Assembly: GCA_950097015.1 (NCBI GenBank)
Contig: CATNEN010000010.1
Coordinates: 3,240,501 to 3,304,500 of the forward strand
Source: Macrostomum hystrix
Taxonomy: Eukaryota; Platyhelminthes; Macrostomidae
DNA: 64,000 bases
Direction of reading: 5' to 3'
A program made the translations under genes and the position numbers. The stretch's first letter is position 1; each line of letters opens with the position of its first letter. Below are positions 49,110 through 61,224 of this stretch, in pieces. A model generated the notes under the pieces. It had not been told where the DNA came from. It searched no databases and was given only the letters and a program-made list of their open reading frames with translations.

Positions 49110-50495
49110 GCATTTTTCTGTTCAGTAACTGCCAAGTGATTACTTGCTACTCATCGGAAGGCAAAGTATTGGATTAATAGAATTTTCTTTTGGAGTAAAA
49201 AATACTAGCAGAAAGTCGAAATACTGAAGAAAAGATCATGCTCACAAGACTTGAGCAATCGATTTTACTGCCTACCATTCCAGGAAGTGCGCTGCGGATG
49301 CTGGGAGGGCTGCATGCTCCGGGATCCGAGATGGGATTTGGCTGATTCCCTTAGGGGAGATTCTTCCTACAGCGCTGGAGGAGGAGTCAGGAAAGTTTAT
49401 CTCTAGCTGCAGCTACGGGAATCCCTATTGACTTTTGGCCAGTGGGCTGAGCAAAGCGGCCTACAGAACACTTCGACCAGCCTGGGATCGATATTCGTTC
49501 GTGGCAATGCCTCTGCACTGCTTCGTCCCTACATCGCTGCGCCTGACTATTTTGTGCGGGCTGTAACTCGCCAATTAATCTCTCACTAAAACTTGCCCCA
49601 CGATCAAGCGCACAGACTCTGGGACATTGTCGAATGACTCACTCCGTTGAGCTGATCAGCTTTGCGACTCTCGTTAATCCGTCGCGGATTTAATAATGCT
49701 AGCACCGGCCATCCCAAAAAATGCTTGCAGGAACCCAACTTTCTCACCCACCCTCCGTGTGACTCCATAGAAACCCTCCCCCGACTAACAAGCAGAGCTC
49801 ATTGCTTTTAGAAGGGCTTTTAGAACGGCAATAATGACGTAACACGCGATATCACACAGCTCGCAATATCAACAGCATGCGGCTGTGCCCTAAAGCGATG
49901 GATCAAAGGCAATCAAGTTGCTATAGACTGAGACTGCAAGATTGCGTCAATCATCTTTACTATACCAAGCTTTAGTCTTCGGTCACCAGTTCTTCCCGGC
50001 ACCATCAGCCACACTCCCCTTCTGTGACTTCCTTCTCCCATCTCTGCCACCATGAGGCCCTTTTATCTCGCTCTGCAATATATCTTCTCACTCTCCCTTC
50101 CAGCCTCCTTCTATCCTATATATTTCCCTATCTCTATCCACCATTTCTTCCCCGCTATAATCTCTTTAATTTTGCTTTCTACTGTTCTCGTATTTTATTT
50201 ATTTCACAATTCATTATTTGATCCGTCCGTCTCAGGGCTTGAAATCCGTTTGTGATTTCTGTTCGGCAAGCATTTCCTACCAAATGCTCGTTATAAATTT
50301 CACAAGACAGACGCCTTGAATTCTTCATGGACTTAAGGACAGGCGCTGAGCTGTCTGTGTGTTGTGCAATTATGGATCCCTGTCCGTGCATGTCCCAGTC
50401 ACAGGTATGCGGCAAACAGCAAACAGAACAACAGCTGCGACAGACAACCCAACCTGGACCAAACAATAACACTGGAGCATCAGCTGCCGCTTCAG
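49110..50495. other. intergenic, no gene seen
   Basis: Unique sequence; GC rises at 49270-49640 but no domain could be read. Open frames at 50024-50255 are pyrimidine-rich and lack motifs. Confidence 0.45.
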
Positions 50496-50496
50496 C

Positions 50497-50766
<270 letters not shown>

Positions 50767-50769
50767 ATG

Positions 50770-51865
50770 TAGATAGATCCATGAATTCCATGAATCATTC
50801 ACTGTTCAAAAATTTCCCGAGACTCTCGTTCGCGCTTGACAAGCAGACTCCAGCAGGCCACCTGCAATTCGCACTGCGAGCGCGCCAGTCTTTGTCCCGT
50901 CAGTGTCTTTGTTATCAGCCGGCCCTTGACAACCTGGCAACCAGAAATTCTGCTTCAGCTTGTCTTCTTGCGCTACAAATAAGTGGCAGCTAGTTTATAT
51001 CATTGGGGGCCAATGAGGTTTGGACACAAATAAATAAGCAGATTTCCTGTTCCGCTTACATGACTGCCTGAGTGCGCCAATTCAGAATGACAAATCTTTT
51101 TGAACTGCTGAGTCACTGCCGAGACGGCTCTAGAATAACTTCCAGTTCAGCCCCTTCATTAGCTTTAGGAAATGAATAGCATCAGCCAAGACAGCCGAGA
51201 ACAGGTGTGAGGCTTGGATGAATGCTTTGTACGCAGCCTTCTAGCACAAAAGGCGGCAGCAACAGCAACAGCAGCAGCGGATAGATGGGCCAGCTGATGG
51301 GAGGCTATCAGCAGGCAGCACATTGTGCACCGTCTGTCAGCTTAACAAAAAGCGGGGGCTCCATGTTAGAGGCAGTAAAACTGAGCGGAGAGGAAGGTTC
51401 TCACACGGCCTGCTCAGAGGGGGGTCGCGTAGGCCAGCCACCTCCGCGGTTCCCACTCCGCTCAGCTGGGTTCGCGTTGTTGCCGTGGGACCCGCGTTGT
51501 TGGCACCCCTGGGAAAATTTCATCGCTTAGTCCAGTTGCGATGCGAATTTACCAAGTCCACCTGCCGCCTTCCACCCTGCTTATCGAGTTAAAACTGCCT
51601 TTGCAAACCAGATGAAGCCTTGTGTTCCCATGCTGCCTTGGGGCCCAGCAACCCCCTGGAAACAGGAAATTCCACTGGCGGTGACTGACTCATGTTGCTA
51701 GCAATTTACTCCGCTTGGCGTGTCTGTGCGATAAGCAAGTTTATCTGCTCAGCAACCTCACACCTGCCTGACTGTCTACTCCTGGGTCTGCGCGTGTCTT
51801 TTTGTTTGTTTCTTCTGTGAGCTTAGAGTCCATACACCTGACAGCTTGCCACTCATTCACAAGCT
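50770..51865. other. intergenic, no gene seen
   Basis: Unique sequence with a short CAGCAA tract at 51255-51275. Open frames of 70-89 codons have no supporting features. Confidence 0.45.
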
Positions 51866-51869
51866 TCCA

Positions 51870-52500
51870 ATTGATCTACCTCCTACTCTCACAGCTGCGC
51901 CTCCTACTCTCAAAGCTGTACCTCCTGCTCTCACAGCTGCACCTCCTGCTCTCACAGCTGTACCTCCTGCTCTCACAGCTGCGCCTCCTACTCTCAAAGC
52001 TGTACCTCCTACTCTCACAGCTGTGCCTCCTGCTCTCACAGCTGTACCTCCTGCTCTCACAGCTGCACCTCCTACTCTCAAAGCTGTACCTCCTGCTCTC
52101 ACAGCTGTACCTCCTGCTCTCACAGCTGTACCTCCTGCTCTCACAGCTGCACCTCCTACTCTCAAAGCTGTACCTCCTGCTCTCACAGCTGTGCCTCCTG
52201 CTCTCACAGCTGCACCTCCTACTCTCACAGCTGTACCTCCTGCTCTCACAGCTGCGCCTCCTGCTCTCACAGCTGCACCTCCTGCTCTCACAGCTGCACC
52301 TCCTGCTCTCACAGCTGTACCTCCTGCTCTCACAGCTGCGCCTCCTACTCTCAAAGCTGTACCTCCTGCTCTCACAGCTGTGCCTCCTGCTCTCACAGCT
52401 GCACCTCCTACTCTCACAGCTGTACCTCCTACTCTCACAGCTGTACCCCCTTACTCTCACAGCTTTATCTCTCACAGCTCCACTTTTTAACTCTCACAGA
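51870..52500. repeat. 21-bp minisatellite
   Basis: The unit is ACCTCCTGCTCTCACAGCTGT, about 30 copies. Variants are gcgcct, tactctc and caaagctgt. Each unit carries the E-box CAGCTG. Long frames on both strands (PPALTAV, LLLSQLY, RAGGTAV) are by-products of the 21-bp period. Confidence 0.93.
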
Positions 52501-52899
52501 TTCACCTCTTACTTCATGTTGCCTATTTCCAGCCTGGGTATCTATCCATTAAATTGGCAAGTTGCACCTGACTCGAGCCTATGTGCAGTCCGATCCGGGT
52601 GCAAGGGTGTCGTTGTTTGCAGCTGTCAATCAATTATGCTAATTCAACAAACTTTCTTGCCATTTATCGAATTCTACAATACTTCTGTATTTATGTTTGC
52701 ACCTCCCTTTGTGGAGACGCTCGTATCGAAAGCAATGAAATTTTCTTCTTCATCACTAAATTAAATGCTTAAGTACCTTTAAATCAGCGAGTGTATATTT
52801 CTGTGCTGTGACAACTCGATGGCAAAGTTTTGTATTTACAGTGAGTGACAGTAGGCATATCAAAGCAATATATAGCAGGCTTGAGACATTAAATAGTTT

Positions 52900-52905
52900 T
52901 TATTG
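52900..52905 (-). promoter_or_regulatory. polyadenylation signal of the Id-like gene
   Basis: AATAAA on the minus strand, downstream of a probable 3' UTR exon that begins after the acceptor tgtttcag near 53093. Confidence 0.55.
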
Positions 52906-53220
52906 GGAAGAAAAATCAACAGCTGTGATTTCTTAACAGGAAGAATGCGTGCCAGCAGTGGGCAGTGCAGCTGTGACAGTTGAATTCTATTAGGGCAATC
53001 TGCGGATATAGCTAAACGGTTGCTATGGGCAGCTGACACGGCGATAGCAGCAGAGTTCTTCAGGTGCGGCCCGCAATCAAAGTGGCCGATAACTGAAACA
53101 CAAATCAGCCACATCGAAATAATTTTAGGGACTCAACTAGAACAAAGGAAAGATGAAATTCTAGAAGGTTGATAGACTCCCAAATTACTCACCGGTGATA
53201 GCACTGCTCAGTAGTGCCGG

Positions 53221-53911
53221 TCAATGCGACTTTCGACTGTAATCCTCAGATAATCCTTCGCTCAGCGAAATCTGGGCCTGCGGGTGGGACATTGTTTAGA
53301 GTTGAGAATCGAGGATTATCCGGTGATTTTGTAGATTCAAATCCCAACACCTAGTTTCTTATTTGGCGCATTTCATCTTTCATTATTCACCGACAATGTC
53401 CCATAGAATTCGGCCTTCTTAGTCCCAATCTCCATGGCAACAGCCATGGCAACAGAGAAGGCAGGCAAATCCCAGCACTCACACTCAGCGTCTGGGTCTG
53501 CGCCGGCAGAAGCGACGAGGACAACAATGGCGAGGCCTGCCTGATGGGCTCAGGGCAGGAAGCTGCCGCACAGTTGACGTCGGCAAACGGCCTCCTGACT
53601 GCGGCGGAGGCCGCGGCCAGCGCAGCCGCCCGGTAGAAGTCGCCGGTGAGCTGGTCGGTGAGCTGCTCCTCCAGATCGATGATGTAATCGATGGCGGCCT
53701 GCAGGATCTGCAGCTGGCCGCGGTGGCACTCGGAGCTGACGCCGGCCTTGGCCAGCCAGGGAATCGAGCGGTGCAGCTGCTCGAAGCTCTCGACCACGTC
53801 GCACATCTCCTCCTCGTTGGCGAAGTCGGCCCGGTTGAAATTCTCGGAGTAGCAAGCCGACGGTGCCGGTGCCGCCGCCGCCTGGTCCTTGACTTTGGTC
53901 TGGGTCTCCAT
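53221..53911 (-). CDS. Id-like HLH protein without a basic region
   Basis: Two coding exons, 53911-53483 and 53277-53221, joined in phase 0 across AGT|GTGAGT and CCGCAG|GCC, giving 161 residues. The HLH spans about 34-83: EEEMCDVVESFEQLHRSIPW, loop, then QILQAAIDYIIDLEEQL. ILQxxIDYIxDL is the second helix of Id and Extramacrochaetae proteins. The stretch before helix 1 is acidic, not basic, so DNA binding is not expected; Id proteins act by sequestering bHLH partners. The tail is Ala-rich, and the last exon adds an acidic AQISLSEGLSEDYSRKSH. A further donor (CCG|GTGAGT, 53193) lies 28 bases after the stop, so the 3' UTR is spliced too. The start is the first ATG of a frame that is open upstream without another plausible one. 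A divergent Hes-type factor is the alternative. Confidence 0.72.
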
Positions 53912-54705
53912 TCTGAGTTGACTGAGAGTTGCTATGCGAGATGGAAAGAGAAGGTTTGAGTAGGCCTGGGGCTTGTGGAGAAAGGTCGGGGAAATCGCAG
54001 TCAAGGCCAAACTTGTGCACGCCTCGTTTTATCCTAGGGACGGATCTGGTTGGGGAGGGCGCGAGAGGATGCGCGGGGTTGCGCCGAACGAACAGGCCCT
54101 GGGGTCTGACAGCCAATGAGAGCGCATCTGGCTGGCAGTGCGGTCACAGCTGCGCACCCCATTTTAGGGCGGAAGGGAAGTGAAGGAGAGGGAGGTAGGG
54201 GAGACGCGTGAGGCTGGCAGCACCTGGCACTCCAGCCAGCCCTGCAGCTTTAGGGAGAAAGTTTAGCATAAGCATGATGAGGCCGATGATTGGAACAAGG
54301 GACGCTGGCAGTTAAGCGAGGGGGATTTTGGAATCTATCGCATCCCATCCACCCCAAGCTGCACCTGCTGCCCCGCAGTCACTCCGCATCCCCACCTGCC
54401 TTGCAGGTCCTCATCACTGCTCAGTGCACTGCATGTATTATGCAGCAGCGAGGCGGGAACAGCCAGGTGCGGAGTGTGACTGGTGCCGCTCAGCTGCAGC
54501 TGACGGCACACCTGGCCTGCGAATTCAGCATTCAAAAGACCGCACACCGGGGACACCGCTGCGTGGCAGTCAAAGAGATGAGACCCCACACTGGCAAACT
54601 CGGCCAGCGCTCTTGCATATTTGATTTTGTTACTTCTATAGAAAATGTAACCCAAATTTACTGCCATTACACCGAAACTGAGTTCCTCAACTATAACAAA
54701 ACTAT
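53912..54705. other. 5' flank of the Id-like gene and spacer
   Basis: A TATA-like ggataaaacg (minus) lies at about 54022-54031, some 115 bp above the ATG. E-boxes CAGCTG occur at 54147-54152 and near 54492. The + strand frame at 54290-54718 lacks any recognisable domain. Confidence 0.4.
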
Positions 54706-54709
54706 AATC

Positions 54710-56102
54710 CCAAAATGACTATTCTTTGAGGTTCCTAAACAATCCCAAAATGAACATTCGTTTAGGTTCCTAAACAATCCCAAAATGACCATTCTTTAAG
54801 GTTCCTAAACAATCCAAAAATGACCATTCTTTAAGGTTCCTAAACAATCCAAAAATGACCATTCTTTTAGGTTCCTAAACAATCCAAAAATGACCATTCT
54901 TTTAGGTTCCTAAACAATCCCAAAATGACCATTCTTTAAGGTTCCTAAACAATCCAAAAATGACCATTCTTTTAGGTTCCTAAACAATCCAAAAATGACC
55001 ATTCTTTTAGGTTCCTAAACAATCCCAAAATGACCATTCTTTAAGGTTCCTAAACAATCCAAAAATGACCATTCTTTTAGGTTCCTAAACAATCCCAAAA
55101 TGAACATTCTTTTAGGTTCCTAAACAATCCCAAAAATGACCATTCTTTTAGGTTCCTAAACAATCCCAAAATGACCATTCTTTTAGGTTCCTAAACAATC
55201 CAAAAATGACCATTCTTTTAGGTTCCTAAACAATCCAAAAATGACCATTCTTTTAGGTTCCTAAACAATCCCAAAATGACCATTCTTTAAGGTTCCTAAA
55301 CAATCCAAAAATGACCATTCTTTTAGGTTCCTAAACAATCCAAAAATGACCATTCTTTTAGGTTCCTAAACAATCCCAAAATGACCATTCTTTAAGGTTC
55401 CTAAACAATCCAAAAATGACCATTCTTTTAGGTTCCTAAACAATCCCAAAATGAACATTCTTTTAGGTTCCTAAACAATCCCAAAAATGACCATTCTTTT
55501 AGGTTCCTAAACAATCCCAAAATGACCATTCTTTTAGGTTCCTAACAATCCCAAAAATGACCATTCTTTTAGGTTCCTAAACAATCCCAAAATGACCATT
55601 CTTTTAGGTTCCTAAACAATCCCAAAATGACCATTCTTTAAGGTTCCTAAACAATCCAAAAATGACCATTCTTTTAGGTTCCTAAACAATCCCAAAATGA
55701 CCATTCTTTAAGGTTCCTAAACAATCCCAAAATGACCATTCTTTAAGGTTCCTAAACAATCCAAAAATGACCATTCTTTTAGGTTCCTAAACAATCCCAA
55801 AATGAACATTCTTTTAGGTTCCTAAACAATCCCAAAAATGACCATTCTTTTAGGTTCCTAAACAATCCCAAAATGACCATTCTTTTAGGTTCCTAAACAA
55901 TCCCAAAAATGACCATTCTTTTAGGTTCCTAAACAATCCCAAAATGACCATTCTTTTAGGTTCCTAAACAATCCCAAAATGACCATTCTTTAAGGTTCCT
56001 AAACAATCCAAAAATGACCATTCTTTTAGGTTCCTAAACAATCCCAAAATGACCATTCTTTAAGGTTCCTAAACAATCCCAAAATGACCATTCTTTTAGG
56101 TC
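54710..56102. repeat. 35-bp minisatellite with higher-order pattern
   Basis: The unit is CAAAATGACCATTCTTTTAG followed by GTTCCTAAACAATCC, about 40 copies. Three small variant sites (cc/cca, ac/cc, ttaa/ttta) form recurring series. For example the order at 54950-55190 reappears at 55290-55550 and again after 55630. Confidence 0.95.
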
Positions 56103-56604
56103 CACAAAATAACACAAAAGCAACACAAAGAGCCGAAGTCGTGAGTAAAATGGTGTCTGTTGAGTCTACTATATTGATTAATTAACAATTTGTTTATAGA
56201 AAGCAATGCAACGCAGAGCAATTCGATCCGACAATGCTTCAAGCATGAGGAAATGTAGCGAGATGCTTGCGCAGGAAGGAAGCCCCGCATGCAGTCTATG
56301 TCTGGGTTGCTGCATACTTTTTCTAAATATATACATATTGTACTAACACCTGTAGGAATCTGAATTGGTTGTATGCGAAACAAAGTTTTATACTCTCCTA
56401 TTCAAACTCTCCACGTCCCACGAAGTCTGCTTGATTTAATCAGGCCCCTCCAAGTTGGTGAATTTGTGGCTGAAAAATGATACAGCAACTTAACTATAAA
56501 GTTACTTCATTGTCTGGACTGCATATGAGAGTTTATCAGACTGGAATCTGTGTACAGCTGCCCTGACCCAGTTTCTGACATTAGGCGGCTTTTCACGTGT
56601 CCTG
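56103..56604. other. spacer, no gene seen
   Basis: Unique AT-rich sequence between two arrays. A 95-codon minus frame has no supporting motif. Confidence 0.4.
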
Positions 56605-56607
56605 GTG

Positions 56608-57400
56608 TCTAGAATGAGATTCTTCTAGTCTAGTATGAGATTCTTCTAGTCTAGAATGAGATTCTTCTAGTCTAGTATGAGATTCTTCTAGTCTAGAATG
56701 AGATTCTTCTAGTCTAGTATGAGATTCTTCTAGTCTAGAATGAGATTCTTCTAGTCTAGTATGAGATTCTTCTAGTCTAGAATGAGATTCTTCTAGTCTA
56801 GAATGAGATTCTTCTAGTCTAGTATGAGATTCTTCTAGTCTAGAATGAGATTCTTCTAGTCTAGTATGAGATTCTTCTAGTCTAGAATGAGATTCTTCTA
56901 GTCTAGAATGAGATTCTTCTAGTCTAGAATGAGATTCTTCTAGTCTAGAATGAGATTCTTCTAGTCTAGAATGAGATTCTTCTAGTCTAGAATGAGATTC
57001 TTCTAGTCTAGAATGAGATTCTTCTAGCCTAGTATGAGATTCTTCTAGTCTAGTATGAGATTCTTCTAGTCTAGTATGAGATTCTTCTAGTCTAGTATGA
57101 GATTCTTCTAGTCTAGTATGAGATTCTTCTAGTCTAGTATGAGATTCTTCTAGTCTAGAATGAGATTCTTCTAGTCTAGTATGAGATTCTTCTAGTCTAT
57201 TATGAGATTCTTCTAGTCTATTATCAGATTCTTCTAGTCTAGTATGAGATTCTTCTAGTAAAGTATGAGATTCTTTTTGCCTAGAATGAGATTATTCTAT
57301 CCTAGGGTGAGTTTATCTATCCTAGGGTGATATTATCTATCCTAGGGTGAGATTATTTATCCTAGGGTAAGATTATCTATCCTAGGGTGAGATTCTTTTA
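56608..57400. repeat. 21-bp minisatellite
   Basis: The unit is GAGATTCTTCTAGTCTAGAAT, about 32 copies, alternating tagaat and tagtat. At 57280-57400 the unit changes to gagattatctatcctagggt, a diverged edge. Confidence 0.94.
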
Positions 57401-57642
57401 GTCAAAAACAAGATTCGTAAAATTGATGTAAATCGAGGACAATATTCTGAAAATCGCGTCTGGCTTCGTGTTAAAGATTGAGATCAACATAGGCCATTCA
57501 AGTATATACAGTGCAGGTTCTGAGGTCATGCGTGGCCTCTCAAATCTCGCAGTCTGTCGCCCGAGTTGTCTCCAATGGCTATGCTAAAATTGGGGCTGAA
57601 TCGTCCCCATCTGACAGAGGTTGCGCAGACGGCATTCTTCAT

Positions 57643-57782
57643 TCAGTCCGCTAATGAGCTGCCCGTATGGTCGCCTTTGATCTCCACGGGTCCACACCAT
57701 CGGAGGCTGAACTGCCGCGGCAGCTGCAGCTGACTGGCCGACTGGCTCTCGTCATCGCTCAGCGGCTCTGGCGGCGCATGTG
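57643..57782 (-). CDS. candidate terminal exon of an unrecognised gene
   Basis: A pyrimidine-rich acceptor (gtgtgtttttctttag) opens a 46-codon frame, beginning HAPPEPLSDDESQSASQLQL and ending KGDHTGSSLAD and a stop. Composition is coding-like compared with the flanks. A partner exon should lie at higher coordinates, possibly in 57918-58115 or beyond the 16-bp array, but I could not confirm one. No domain recognised. Confidence 0.3.
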
Positions 57783-58234
57783 CTAAAGAAAAACACACCA
57801 GAGACTGTAGCGCAGACCAAACTATGAAACAGACACACTCGCTCACTTAAAGAAACAGCTGGCAGCTGTGCGGATCTTTGGTTAGAAAGCGGAGCCTTTC
57901 CCAGGCGGTGGGGATAATTATCCCCCCTTCTGGTAAAATGGATTCAACAATTTTGCCCAATTCAGTCTGCTTCGCCAGCCTGTATGCTGTGGGTCAGTCT
58001 TGACAGCAGCTGGGACTGGGATATCAGGCGCGGGGATTTCAGCCGTGCAGTTGGCGCCGAGGCTCAGCGCTGCCCCGCCACAATGCTTCGATACGTTCCA
58101 TCGGCGCAAGCGCAAACGGTGAATCCCGATTGATTATTCAGCGAACAGAATAACAAATTAATTTTTATTAACAGAAACACGAGAGTTTAATGCCCATAAT
58201 CACACAATGAAGCACAGGAAAACTCCATTGGAAA

Positions 58235-58850
58235 AATCCTAGACTTCACAGATCCTAGACTTCACAGATCCTAAACTTCACAGATCCTAGACTTCACAGA
58301 TCCTAGACTTCACAGATCCTAGACTTCACAGATCCCAGACTTCACAGATCCTAGACTTCACAGATCCTAAACTTCACAGATCCTAAACTTCACAGATCCT
58401 AGACTTCACAGATCCTAGACTTCACAGATCCTAGACTTCACAGATCCTATATAGACTTCACAGATCCTAGACTTCACAGATCCTAGACTTCACAGATCCT
58501 AGACTTCACAGATCCTAGACTTCACAGATCCTAGACTTCACAGATCCTATATAGACTTCACAGATCCTAGACTTCACAGATCCTAGACTTCACAGATCCT
58601 AGACTTCACAGATCCTAGACTTCACAGATCCTAGACTTCACAGATCCTAGACTTCACAGATCCTAGACTTCACAGATCCTAGACTTCACAGATCCTAGAC
58701 TTCACAGATCCTAGACTTCACAGATCCTAGACTTCACAGATCCTAGACTTCACAGATCCTAGACTTCACAGATCCTAGACTTCACAGATCCTAGACTTCA
58801 CAGATCCTAGACTTCACAGATCCTAAACTTCACAGATCCTAAACTGTCTT
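58235..58850. repeat. 16-bp minisatellite
   Basis: The unit is AGACTTCACAGATCCT, about 38 copies. Variants are taaactt and two tatatagactt insertions (58449 and 58549), exactly 100 bp apart, suggesting a block duplication. Confidence 0.94.
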
Positions 58851-59640
58851 AAATGAAACCCAGCAGATCTGCAGAACAGGTGACCTGGTCGGTCCTTGTT
58901 AATTAAAAAGCAGTCCCGCTACCCAATAAATTTTCTGAAGCAGGCAGCTCCGGCCCCTTGGGTCGCGGCGCGTGACGTTCCGCGTTTTCTAACATCCCCG
59001 AGAGCTGCTAGTTTCCTTCGCCAGTTGCTTGGCTCTCTTATCAGCTCGGGTTAAAGACTGCGGGATCAGGCTGAAGAGAGAGACGTGACCGCAGCATTCG
59101 GATCTGACACAGCAAATTTATATTCAAATTTGAGGAGTATATAATACTTCTAAGGACTATATGCATGACCAAGCTTTCTCCCCAGCATTACAAAGCAAGC
59201 CGGTCTCTGACTGAGGAAATCTCTGGCTTCACTTTTGCCTACACAAAGTCAGACAGGAAACTGCTAATCTTCACAGTCGAGCTGTCTTCTAGGCCAAGGC
59301 TGTCCTTCTCTCAGTGGGAAATTGGAAATGCTCTATGGCCACTTCCCGGATGGTGTTAGCGGCCTGGCGCTGGTGTTGACACAGGGCAAACACTGACTGG
59401 GATTCAAATCAATCTGGAATTTTGCAGCCTATACTATGGCCTCATATTTGGCCTCACTAAAGCTCAGCTGGAGCATGGGTGCTGGGTGCGCAGGATATCT
59501 CTCTGGAATTTAATGAGGAAACTGTAGGAAGGAAGGGAGCGAAAGTTGTCAGGTGAAGACGTACGGAAGCTTATGGACATTAATAGCGACAATAGCAAGA
59601 GTGCTCAAATATAGGTAAAGGAAAGAAACGGAGAGAGGCG
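58851..59640. other. intergenic, no gene seen
   Basis: Unique sequence. The 64-codon frame at 59165-59359 has no supporting feature. Confidence 0.4.
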
Positions 59641-60025
59641 AGGAATAGAGATAGAAAAAGAGATGAGAATGAGGAGACGGACGAGAGAGGAAGAGAAAGG
59701 AGGAGACGGAAGAGAGAGGAAGAGAGAGGAAGAGAGAGGAAGAGAGAGGAGAGGAAGAGAAAGGGGGAGAAAGGAGGAGAAAGGAAGAGAGAGGAAGAGA
59801 AGGCAAGAGGGAGGAAGAGAAAGCAAGAGGGAGGAAGAGAAAGCAAGAGAGAGGAAGAGAAAGCAAGAGAGAGGAAGAGAAAGGAGGAGAAAAGAAGAGA
59901 GAGGAAGAGAGAGGAACAGAGAGGAAGAGAGAGGAAGAGAGAGGAGAGGAAGAGAAAGGAGGAGAAAGGAAGAGAGAGGAAGAGAGAGGAACAGAGAGGA
60001 AGAGAGAGGAAGAGAGAGGGGAATG
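59640..60025. repeat. polypurine GAGGAAGA repeat
   Basis: Imperfect AGAGAGGAAG units on the + strand with agagaaagcaag variants. The block at about 59735-59775 resembles 59940-59980. Similar in composition to the 15171-15592 array but with a different period. Confidence 0.88.
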
Positions 60026-61222
60026 GATGAGGGGCAAGGAGAAGCATGGGCAGGTGGGTGAGACAGGGGTGCAGAGGATCAGCTGGTGTGAGGTGTCAGG
60101 CAGGTGGTGGGTGGGCTTAAAACAGGACAGGCAGACAGTTCTGAAGCAGCAATGCAAGAAATCAAAGCAATTATTATCAGGCTCAGCGGCTAACAAAATC
60201 TTCGATGGGTGGTTTTGCTGGCCACACGAGCTGCATCAGCTAATGCGGGCTGACCCAGTTGATAGCCCGGATGACACAGAGGAGTCTGCGGGAGCTGCAG
60301 GGCTGCATCATTTTTTATTGCTTTAGCGCTGAAGCAGGCCGCGCTGGCTCACTATTAGCTAAATGGGCCCAGAAACCGGACGTGTGCGGAGCGTGAGACC
60401 AGTTTGAGCGTGTTATCATCTCCTTATAATTTTGCTAAACTTGGTTCGGATTCGGATCAGCTAGCAGGGAGGTCGGTGCTAGCAGACTTAATTCTGGTCA
60501 ATTTAGGATAGCGATAGCTAATGTAAACAGTGCACCAAACAGGAAGTGAGTGATTGCATGGTTATGGCCTAATTACTACTAGTAAACCTCAATTTGCCGT
60601 CTGTTCCGCTTGTGTATATATTACAAAGACCCAGATAGCAATATAGTCTTGCTTGCCCCTGCAAGCAGCATCCATTAATGTGGCATTGGCCCCGTGTTTG
60701 GCTCCTGCAGGCTGAGCTACAAAGACCGGGGCTGGACCCCTCCGCTGTGATAATACGAGGGAGGCATTTTCGCCTTTGTGTTATTTTATAACTCCCCTAG
60801 AAAACCTAGCATTTTTAGGAAAGGTAATAAACTTTTATTACAAAGACTGCATTTCAATTAAATTTTCTATTCAATTATTGAAATGAAGGTGCTAAACTAG
60901 CTGCTAGGCGCTGGCTCCGGGTGATTGTGTATCCCGCAGGGCATAACAAAACTGAAAACGAAAACTGAATTGAAAATTCCACTGCGGGGTAAAAGCGTTT
61001 GCTTTGGTAGAAGCGACAAATGGGCCCGCGGTGCCATATTGGAACAGTATGCTTTGGCTGTTGTTGATGCGCCCAAGGGCTAGCTCGAACTCCAGTGTGC
61101 TAGCTCAGGCCCCATTTGCACTGGGTCTGTGTTGCGCAACTGTAGGCGGCAATAGCAGCTGGAAGTCTTCATTTAATTAAATTGCTTTCCAAAGCAAATT
61201 ACATCTGTTTTTCTGCCTTGCC
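60026..61222. other. intergenic, no gene seen
   Basis: Unique sequence, moderately GC-rich at 60180-60320. No domain or splice-supported exon recognised. Confidence 0.4.
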
Positions 61223-61224
61223 CT

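Noticed and set aside
50024-50255. Small hydrophobic proteins
   Set aside because: Frames follow a pyrimidine-rich stretch; no supporting motif.
54290-54718. 142-codon frame upstream of the 35-bp array
   Set aside because: No domain, no splice context, and competing open frames overlap it on both strands.
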